Part shown: positions 55,556-64,000 of the stretch, one piece after another
Position numbering within the stretch: the stretch's first letter is position 1
Layout of the letters: each line of letters begins with the position of its first letter
From: Iris pallida
Lineage: Eukaryota > Streptophyta > Magnoliopsida > Asparagales > Iridaceae
Assembly (NCBI GenBank): GCA_029216955.1
Contig: JANAVB010031417.1
Location: 23,565,917 to 23,629,916, forward strand
Direction: 5' to 3'
Length of the DNA stretch: 64,000 nucleotides
The notes under the pieces: model-generated
Seen by the model: only the letters and a program-made list of their open reading frames with translations
What the model was told of the DNA's origin: nothing
The model's database searches: none
Program-made: the position numbers and the translations under genes

Positions 55556-55865
55556 GAGAAATTATTGGATGGTTCGGCCACAACACGTGATAATGGTGAA
55601 TGGTGAGTCCGGCCATTAATTATTGACACTTGGCATAATATATTATATTACTACATTTTTCTTAATTTTTAGGTCAGTTTTTAATATTTTTGAAAGAAAT
55701 TTTTTTTTCTAAATATATGCCAAGTGAATTTCTATATATTAAATATATTTTTCACAAATTTTTGAATTTTTTATGGCAAATATTATGTCAAGTGTCAAGA
55801 AATTAGTGGCCAGGCTCACCCTTCACCATCTCCACGTGTAAGTCCAGACTACCCAATAATTTTTT
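55556..55865 (+). mobile_element. Mutator-like MITE, 310 bp
   Basis: The nine bases GTCAAATTG flank it on both sides (55547-55555, 55866-55874), the duplication length of Mutator-like elements. The arms are imperfect inverted repeats of about 90 bases (AAATTATTGGATGG against CTACCCAATAATTTT, CACGTGATAATGGTGAA against TTCACCATCTCCACGTG), so almost the whole element is a foldback. No ORF. Confidence 0.75.
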
Positions 55866-56067
55866 GTCAAATTGTGTATTATATACATAAAGATTAATTT
55901 TTTTTAGTGCCCGTCAAAATTTTGGGTTGGACGGATTTTTTTTTCCGTCCCAGATGATAGAAGGCACTTCTCTGTCACAAGGCCGAGGGGCTCGCTTCTG
56001 CTTCAATTAGGAACTGTGGACAATAAAATTTGTTAGGATTAGCACCGGACATATTTATTCCGACCAA

Positions 56068-56640
56068 ACCCTGCCAAAAATTCAGATTTTTTGGTGAATT
56101 AAAACCCAAATGAATTGCCAATTTCTTAAGGTACTAGATGTATACAATTTATTTTTTATTTTTACGACGTATCTCGGTTCCAATTCGGGTTATATGAATA
56201 GTGTGTAATCAATAATATTTGATTAATATTCGTTAATTAAGATAATCAAATGTTATGTAATTATGATTATAATTTATAATTAATGTATTTCATAAGTTTA
56301 TAATCAAATTTTCATTACTAGTCTTTTTCTTGGCAAGATGTACTAATACTAAAATTGTATTGCAAATACGTCGGTCAATGGTAATCCATGACCCTGCCAA
56401 AAATTCAGATTTTGGTGAATTAAAACCCAAATGAATTGCTGAACAATTTCTTAAGGTAGTAGGTGTAATTCTCGCTATCTACAATTTATTTTTTATTTTC
56501 ACAAGGTATCTCGGTTCGAATCGGGTTATATGAATAGTATGTAATCGATATTGTTTGATTAATATTCGTTAATTAAGATAATCAAATGTTATGTAATTAT
56601 GATGATAATTTATAATTGATGTATTCCATAAGTTATTTGT
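56068..56640 (+). repeat. Direct duplication, offset 323 bp
   Basis: 56068-56302 and 56391-56640 are close copies. Both begin ACCCTGCCAAAAATTCAG and share TATCTCGGTTC, GGGTTATATGAATAGT, GTTAATTAAGATAATC and AAATGTTATGTAATTATG. They differ by about a tenth of positions and a few indels. Confidence 0.85.
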
Positions 56641-57661
56641 TAATACTACTTTTCATTCTTAATTTGATTAAGTTGTTGGGTAATATTACTGTTTAACATA
56701 AAAAATTAAGTAGTTAACTAAATACAAAATAATAATTAATCATCCATTATCTGATAATAATTAGTATTTACAATTATATATTATGTGACTAGGTAATCAA
56801 TTAGTAAATAAAAGATAATTATTAAAGAATACAATCATAGTTATCCACACATACGTTGTCCACAATATTTTTTTCCCCACTTTGCAATCACTTTCTCGTG
56901 ACAAAGCAAACAATCAGCTTAAAGCTAATTAATTAAGTAACCATCCATTATTTAGGTAAGCATAAAAAATAACAAAGGTCTCTGAGTAACCTATGTCTTG
57001 CAATATAATCTATTATTGAAAATTTTCCCAAACAATTATATTTTAAATTACAGGAGGTAAAATTGAGAAAATTTTGGTCTAGTCAAACCGAAATCTTAAT
57101 TTACGAATTTGTGAATCACCTGAATTCAATCGATGTGGATATAGTGAAAAAATGACAATTTTTAAACCAAACAACATTGAGTGTAGTAAGAGATCGAATA
57201 GATTTCAATTTAATTTCATTTTGGGTTAATTTGAGTATGGTTTGAAGGTTCATATAAATATTATTTGGCCAACCAAAATCAAGCAAAATTTGCCTGATTT
57301 CAAAATTCATCCTTATTTTTTTGATATATTCTAACAATCACATTCAAACAAGAAAAAAAATATATGGGATAATATACAAATTTATATAAGCACTCCAATG
57401 TATGGAATTCAATCTTTTCTACTTAAACAATTTCCGGTGTGATTTTTGAACTTTTATCATGTTTACTATAATTTTAAAAAATACAGATATCTATAGCAAT
57501 GATTTTATAAAATAACTATTTGTCAGATACAACGAATTATTTCTATAATAATTTCAAAAAAAAAAAATGCAATTTTTAAACGAAGCCAAAAATAATCAAA
57601 ATTGTGTACTTGATATCCATCACATGGTATCATCTGGACCCGGTAGGATGTTAAGATATAT
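56641..57661. other. AT-rich spacer, no gene seen
   Basis: Simple AT-rich sequence. A 73-codon minus ORF (57337-57116) has no recognisable family. Confidence 0.5.
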
Positions 57662-57671
57662 ATTATTTATG

Positions 57672-57881
57672 AGTAATGCTATATGTACTTCCAAAATGTA
57701 TCTCCTTCATGTCCTTCCGTGACATGGCACCGCCTTATTGACCCAAGCAAATAGGGGGGGGGGGGGGGGAGGGGGGGGGGGGGGGGGGGGGAGTTGGGGG
57801 GAAGACATGAGCCAATGGAAGAGGGACACGTGACGGAGGGACATAAAGAAATACATTTTGGAGGTATATAAAATATTTTCC
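57672..57881 (+). mobile_element. MITE with an internal G run, 210 bp
   Basis: ATTATTTATG flanks it (57662-57671 and 57882-57891). Arms pair as TCCAAAATGTATCTCC against AAATACATTTTGGAGG, and TGTCCTTCCGTGACATGG against GACACGTGACGGAGGGACA. The middle is a run of G (about 57757-57791, one A inside). The duplication of 9-10 bases suggests a Mutator-like origin. Confidence 0.65.
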
Positions 57882-57891
57882 ATTATTTATG

Positions 57892-58620
57892 GGACCATGA
57901 CAACAGGGCACAAGTGTGGACTCAATGTGAGATGATGATTTGCATTGAATTTTTTGATTGGTCTAAAAAGGAAAAGTCAATGATGAGACCAAAGTATAAA
58001 TCATAAATATGTTAACAAAAAAGAAATTGAACCAAACATATTAACATTCGATTGGAGGAGTAACTCACTAACTAGAACACTATTATTATATTGAAGTAAA
58101 AAAAAAAACCAGCTTATACACAAGCTAAAAGTACTTGTACAACCATGTCACAATTTGAGAAATCAAATATGATTTAAATTAGTCATCCAAATTTCACTTT
58201 AAATTAGAAAAAAAATCAGGCCGAAATCATAAGTAAAAAATTGGTTAATCAAGATAAATTCAGGACATCCAATAAAATCAGGCTATAATTAAGTTTTTAA
58301 GCAATAAAACAAATAAATCATGAGTGAGTTTGGAATATAAAACTCTCCTTTTTCGTATGTCTCTAACTATTTTAATGACCAGATAAGTAATCCCTTACAA
58401 GCGTGCAATTTGGAAAACTAAAAATGTAGACGTCTGATTATTATTGGTCGGTTCAATAATTAAATTACTAAGTTTTATTATAGGAAACAACTGTTACAAT
58501 GGTAATTTCTCTCTATTTTCTTGCAGTTATATTTAGGATATTGTTTAATATTATATATTTTAAAAAATAGTTTTGAAAATGTTATAAAAATAATGTTCTT
58601 TCCAAAGTTGTATTTTCAAA
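57892..58620. other. AT-rich spacer, no gene seen
   Basis: No ORF of interest and no clear repeat. Confidence 0.5.
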
Positions 58621-60653
58621 ATATTGAGAACGCGGTGTGATTTGAACTTGAGTTGGCCAATGAGGTGCGATATTGGACTGAGTTTCATATTGCTTAAAAG
58701 ATAATTCTCATATAAGACATGAACCAATTACAACTATCTACACCTCATAATCCCACCTCCTACCCGATGTGATACTAAATTATCAACTTCATTGTCATCC
58801 CTTTGGGCGCTCAACTGGAAATGAGATACAATCCAACAATCTCCACCCTAGCTCGTGTTAGCTTAGCTTTAGCTTGTGAGCAAAAGCTCAACTCCCACCT
58901 AAAGCATTAGTCCCACATCGGCTAGTGGAAGTACCTCCACTATGTATATATTACCACTTCTCCTTTTGCTTCATTAAAAGTTGTGTGTGGGAGCTCCATG
59001 GGCCACACGCGCGCGCCGCCGCCGCCGCCCGGCCCGGTGCGGTTCGGCTCGTTCGGCGCGCGTAACGGGTGCGGGTACGTGCCCACATCTGCGGGCGCCG
59101 AATGCCGATTCGATTCCTTCTTCGGGTTCGGGCCGAGACCCTAAATATGTTCACTATTCAAATTCCGTTACAAAAATTCTGTCCGTTACATTTTTTAAAT
59201 TCCATAACGTTCACTATTCAAATTCTGACCGTTACATTTTTTAAATTCCATAACGTTCACTATTCAAATTCCGTCCACGTTCAATGAACCTTGTGCTGAA
59301 AAACGTTCTGTAACGTTTATGTTAATTGACTCATTAAATCTGTCATTATTCTCCTACGTTGGAAAATCCCTATATATATACCTTGCCTCATTCCTTCATT
59401 TTTTTACATACAGAAATTTATTTCCCTCTCTAAAATTCTCGTCCTCTTAAGATCACTGTTGTTCTCCATTGTTGCTCTGGGCGGAGCTAAGTCGGGGTCA
59501 TTCTCTCGACGTCGTGTGCAGCAACGAGATTCCGGTGGAGCGAAGATTTTACCACTAGGGGCGTTCGGATTCAGTCTGCACATAGACCCGAGCTAACTCT
59601 TAGGGCAGTGCTACGTGCACGACTTCCCCGGAGGCCGGTAACAATTTAATAATTTTTTTTATTGCAGATTTAAACCGAAGTGTTGTTGAAGAATTCTAAC
59701 AATCTAAGAGTTATATCAATTTTACAAATTAATTATTAGTCTTCCTGAATGTTTCTGTTCATACGAAAAAAAAAAGCCACTATTTGTCTTAAAATTGGTT
59801 ACTGTTACAATTTGTTATTATCTATACTGTCTATACAATTGTTTTGAAAAAAAAAAAGGTTCTGTTTGCAAAGTTTAGAAAACAAAAGCTTCTGTTAACA
59901 TCTAAAGTTTTCATCTAAACTTTCGCTACTATAAGTAAGCTTCTGTTAACATCTAAATTTTTGCTTCTTGTTCAATTGCAAGCTTCTGGTAGAAAACCAC
60001 CATAACTAATTAATTTACAACTTTTAAGTTTCTGTTTTCCATTTACAAAGCCTATAAATTTTGTCCTGAAATTTATTCATTAAGCAATTGTATCTGGTTG
60101 ATCTTTGTAATCCATTGTAGTCACTTGGTTATACATTAAGTAAATTTGCTACATTCTTAACAATTTTTTTTTTGAATATTCACATTGGTTGATCATTGTC
60201 ATATATAATACTCTTTGGACAATTGATCTTATATAATTGTCATCACTTAAGTAAATTATTGTTCAACTAATCTTGCTATAATTGACACCGTAGAAATTTT
60301 CTTTTTCTATCAATTCTAGCTTCTTTTACTCAATATTTTAATTTAGGCCAAATCAAACAATTAATTAATTTAGTAAAATTCCTTTAGTTTTTAAGTTGTA
60401 AAGTTAAGATTTGTTTGGGAACAAGCCGAAAGGGCCCTTCTGTCAACAAGGCAAAATATCGTCTGAGCGACCGGTACTTAAGAGTTCCTAGTGAACCTCC
60501 GCTTGCTGGGATCCGGCTCCTACAGCTAACCCAACCTTATCAAAACTTGAAAAACTAAAAATTTAAAGGTTTATTACTAAAATTATTTTAATTGTTAATT
60601 TTAGCTTAAAACCATCTTATTGAGTAAATACAATTTTTTCAGACCTTAGAAAT
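58621..60653 (+). other. Probable 5' LTR and leader of the copia element at 60654
   Basis: TTAGTCCCACATCGGCTAG at 58908 is a phrase common in plant copia LTR promoters, followed by TATGTATATATTACC. A second TATA (CCTATATATATACC) lies at about 59369. A (GCC)n block is at 59008-59031. From about 59640 a stretch starting GTAACAATTT and an AT-rich leader lead to gag. I could not find a clear LTR end or a TGGTATCAGAGC primer site, so borders are unknown. Confidence 0.45.
59148..59282 (+). repeat. Tandem repeat in the copia leader/LTR
   Basis: GTTCACTATTCAAATTC occurs three times (about 59148, 59209, 59255), each pair separated by CCGTTACATTTTTTAAATTCC and CATAAC. Period is about 46-61 bases. Confidence 0.85.
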
Positions 60654-61631
60654 ATGACTTCCAAGTAAGAGACTTTATCTGCAAAGCCTGCAAAATTCAA
60701 TGGCACATATTTCAAGAGGTGGCAGAGCCAGATGAAATTTTGGCTTACCACCTTAGACCTGATTTCAGCCATTGATGGGTCCACACCCATCTCAAATGAT
60801 TCTGATGAGACTGAGTCTGACGTAGGGGTTTCCAAGTCCTCCTCTTCTACCAAGCCTAAGACCCCTAAGGAAATTGACTACCACTGCTTCCACAGAATCT
60901 TAAGCGCTATGTCGGAGTCACTCTACGACATATTTTTTGAGTATAAAAGCGCTAAAGAACTCTGGGATGCTTTGGAAGATGAGTATGGTTGTGATGATGC
61001 TGGAATTGATAGATTCAATTCTACCACATTCAACCAATATGTCATGGTAGATAACAAACCTATCAATGACCAAATCCATGAGTTCCAAGAACACCTTAGG
61101 CAGGTTCAAGCTAAGGGAACCGTCTTTTCTACTGAGCACAAAATATGATGCTTGATAGATAAACTCCCTCCTTCCTGGTCTAAAGTGGCAAATGACCTTC
61201 TACATCTACAAGGATCTATTACATACTCTCAAGCTCTACAGAGAATTAGAACAGAAGAGAAAGCCATGCAAAACCTAAGTCACAGCTAAGGTAAACCTTG
61301 TAGAAAGCCATGCAAAACCTAAGTCAAACAACCATCTCAAATCCAAGAAAAACTCCTTAAAAAAGAAGCAGAGTTTTCAACCTCCTCACCAAAATCACCA
61401 AAACCAAAACCATCACCACCAAAACCCTCAACCCCAAAAACCTAGAAACTTTGGTCAGACTCAGGATCAAAGAAGATTTTGTTTTGTGTGTGGTAGAACC
61501 AACCATACAGCCATCAACTGCTTCCAAAGGAAGAAGGAACCTATCCAGAACTCCTTCAAGGGAAAAGGCAAGCTAGAGGCTAACATAATTCTGAATGGGT
61601 CTTCCAGCTCCTTCAGGTCTGTAAGCTTTTA
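60654..61631 (+). pseudogene. Copia gag, with stops
   Basis: ATG at 60654 (MTSK) meets TAA at 60666. In the same frame it goes on as AKPAKFNGTYFKRWQSQMKF, then YDIFFEYKSAKELWDALEDEY and QIHEFQEHLRQVQA, the usual copia gag (UBN2-like) wording, to TGA at 61146. After this the reading changes frame several times. KLPPSWSKVANDLL and the zinc knuckle CFVCGRTNHTAINC (C-x2-C-x4-H-x4-C, about 61480-61525) can be seen. The gag is thus recognisable along its length but not translatable. Confidence 0.85.
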
Positions 61632-61659
61632 ACCTGTAGTAAACCTGTCTTTCCATTCT

Positions 61660-62750
61660 GATGATTGGTGGTTGGATTCTGGAGCTAATGTTCACGTTTC
61701 ATTTGATCGCTCCTGTTTTTCAACCTATCAGGAATCAGGTGGAGGAGGCGTGGCCCTAGGAGATGGATCAACGGCACAAGTTGTGGGAAGAGGAAGAATA
61801 GATCTGAAGATGACATCAGGAAAATTTTTACCTCTCCATGATGTGCTTCATGTGCCGTCTGTCAGAAGAAATCTTGTTAGTGGATCTCTCCTTGTAGCCT
61901 CAGGATACAAAATTGTAATGGAGGCCAATAAAGTAGTTTTCTCTAAGAATGATTTGTTTGTGGGGAAAGGATTTGTGAAAGATGGACTCTTTATTTTAAG
62001 TACTATGAATAAAAGTTCTAATCCTTCTTTTGTTGCAAATGTTGAATCATCAAATATTTGGCATGGTAGACTAGGTCATGTGAACTTAGGATCTATCAAA
62101 AGGATGATGAACTTAGATCTTATTCCTAAGACTCCTATAGATGTTGAACACAAATGTGAGATTTGTGTTCAAGCCAAACACACTAGATTGCCTTTCAAAT
62201 CTGTCTATAGGGATTCTGAACTCCTAGAACTTATCCATAGTGATGTTTGTGATTCCAATAGAGTTTTGACCCGAGGTGGTAGGAAATACTTTGTTACTTT
62301 TATAGATGATCATTCAAAGTATTGTTATACCTACCTCCTTAAGACCAAAGATGAAGTTCTGGACAGATTCAAGGTCTATAAATCTGAAGCTGAGAACCAG
62401 TTGGATAGGAAGATTAAGATCATTAGATTAGATCGTGGTGGAGAGTATACCTCAAATGAAATGACTAACTTCTGTGAAGAATACGAAATTATTCATGAGG
62501 TAACTGCTCCTTATTCACCACAATCCAATAGAGTTGCTGAAAGGAAGAATCGCACTCTTTTAGATATGGTCAATGCCATGCTTCTCAGCTCAGGTGCCCC
62601 TGATAATCTTTGGGGAGAAGTCTTATTGTCAGCCTGTTATATTCTTAAAAGGATACCCAGTAAGACTAATGATAAGACACCATATGAGTTATGGAAAGGT
62701 CGGACCCCTAGTATTAATTACCTCAAAGTTTGGGGATGTCTAGCTAAAGT
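61660..62750 (+). pseudogene. Copia protease and integrase, cut by a later LTR
   Basis: The frame is open across WWLDSGANVHVSFDRSCF (protease DSG), LHDVLHVPSVRRNLVSG, the GAG-pre-integrase zinc finger (HGRLGHVNLGSI, CEICVQAKHTRLPF) and the integrase core: ELIHSDVCD, FIDDHSKYCYTYLL, IRLDRGGEYTS, TAPYSPQSNRVAERKNRT. In that last block the usual NG is NR, a change next to the catalytic Glu. The frame runs to VWGCLAKV and stops being copia at 62751, where an LTR starts. RT and RNase H would lie beyond the window. Lineage not assigned. Confidence 0.88.
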
Positions 62751-64000
62751 TGTAATGCCCCGCTCCGCACGGTGCATTATGCTGAGTCGTTGACTCGAAG
62801 AGTTACGTTGACCCGAATTACGTATCGATGCGAATCGATACAAAGTGCTAAGTTGTCCCGAGCAATGCATCGAACTAAGTCGATGCGAAGAGTTGCCTTG
62901 TCCCAAAGAATGTATCGAGTGAATCGATGCGAAGTGCCGCGTTGCCTCGAAGGATAAGTGCGTTGAGACGGCTCGAAGATTCTAAGAAATCGAATCGACC
63001 AAGGCGCAAGTCCGAATCGATGCAAGTATTAATTTTAGTTGGTTTCCTGTGCAGGCTATACAATTACGCTGAAATGTTAGAGGTCGATCTTTTGCCTTAT
63101 TCAGTAAGGGGTCCGCAAAAGCAGATCGTCGCCTTGCGACGGACTGAGGCGTTGGCACGGCAAGTCCAAATCGAATGTATAATTCAATAAGCACGAAGTG
63201 CTCGAATGGCTAAGTCAGGAGAATTGCCCGTGCAACAAAGTTATGAAATCGAGCCGCAACGGCTCGACGAAACAACAAAGGCGTATCGACTCAAGGTGGG
63301 GGGACATTAACGCTCTTTTCTACTCCGTCATGCTTAAGTAAAACACATATCATTGAATGCTGAGTTAACCTATCAACGCCACGGGCGTGGCTCGATAGAG
63401 AGATAAACGTAGTGCATGTCGAACACTAGATAGAACAATTGAAATAAATCATACGACAGATGTACGAGTCGCTACGGAACATTGAATATCGCTAAGGCGA
63501 GCGCCTCAGTGCACAAACCACAAAAACATGGGATAACTGTACTCGGCGAGTGCCTTAGTGCACGAACCATACCGTGCCTTCGCGCACGAATTAGAACGGC
63601 TAAAACATTGAAAGACAATAGGCGAGCGCCCTAGCGCGCAAGCCACGGACATTGAATACTAAAGCATAGAAATACGGCTTCGACGCGTGCAGAAAGTGCA
63701 CGACGTGAAGGATGGATGATATATAAGTCGAAACGTGCCTACGTGCACGAGATAATAAAAGGTAGCTTCGTTACGAAAGAATACAGTTGTGGCATGAATG
63801 TGGCGGAACTGTCGGATATGACATAATACCTCGAAAGGTGTTCGAGACCTTCGGGTCGTTCGGTTGACGAGCATTGAGTTGAGGCATGATGCCATTGAAA
63901 CATTGAAACGAAGTATGAGACGTAAGAACATAGAAAGTTAACGGAAGAAATACGAGATGATAATGCGATATGGTGCCTTCGAAATGTTCGCGGCCTTCGG
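62751..64000 (+). mobile_element. LTR (start) of a plus-strand relative of the coding-poor element
   Basis: TGTAATGCCCCGC at 62751 and the next 90 bases (TGAGTCGTTGACTCGAAGAGTTACGTTGACCC at 62792-62814, described here only in part) match the LTR start of the element at 38895-46461 read on minus. Further in, the two diverge. AAAGT (62746-62750) should be the left target duplication. Short palindromes (CGTGCCTTCGCGCACG, CGTGCAGAAAGTGCACG) recur from 63520 on. The right end lies beyond the window. Confidence 0.8.

Overview
The window is repeat-rich nuclear DNA of a flowering plant. The evidence is the plant-type Ty3/gypsy lineages (Tat/Ogre-like and Tekay/Del chromoviruses), Ty1/copia elements, several MITE-like elements and one spliced host gene. 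The Pumilio gene has a very GC-rich first exon and an AT-rich remainder, a pattern common in monocots, but I cannot name the species. I saw no rRNA, tRNA or CRISPR and nothing bacterial.

Layout. 1-8522: the 3' part of a Tat/Ogre-like gypsy element (+) with RT, a second RNase H, integrase, a 3 kb tail carrying antisense ORFs and repeats, and a 3' LTR. It lies inside the reverse transcriptase of a Tekay-type chromovirus (8523-16926, +). That chromovirus is itself broken in its chromodomain by a 3.9 kb solo LTR (11047-14955, TSD CATTC). 16927-19385: fragmented LTR-type sequence. 19822-20465 (-): a broken plant mobile domain (PMD) gene, with hairpin-forming tandem repeats upstream of it (21045-21362). 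21363-23284: AT-rich spacer with a diverged duplication.

23376-26710 (+): a five-exon gene for a divergent Pumilio/PUF RNA-binding protein, 395 residues. Its splice phases all agree, and intron 3 carries a hAT-like MITE. It is the only apparently intact host gene.

27575-54904 is one nest. A small, internally deleted copia element (-) with LTRs of about 122 bp holds a complete Tekay chromovirus (27691-36218, -, TSD ATTAG) in its 3' LTR. It also holds a long-LTR gypsy element (36418-53668, -, TSD ATGTG) in its RNase H. The gypsy element's 3' LTR in turn holds a coding-poor LTR element (38895-46461, TSD TGAAG) with an array of palindromic repeats. TSDs, primer-binding sites and LTR ends fix most of these borders to the base.

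54905-58620: spacer with two Mutator-like MITEs and a direct duplication. About 58621-62750: a copia element (+) with leader, gag, protease and integrase. It is cut by the LTR of another element (62751 to the end of the window, +) related to the coding-poor family.

No autonomous element here looks intact: every pol examined carries stops, frameshifts, deletions or insertions. The points most worth a second look are the antisense ORFs of the Tat element, the TTTACGC motif array around them, the hairpin array with compensatory changes in the coding-poor element, and the palindrome array upstream of the PMD gene.
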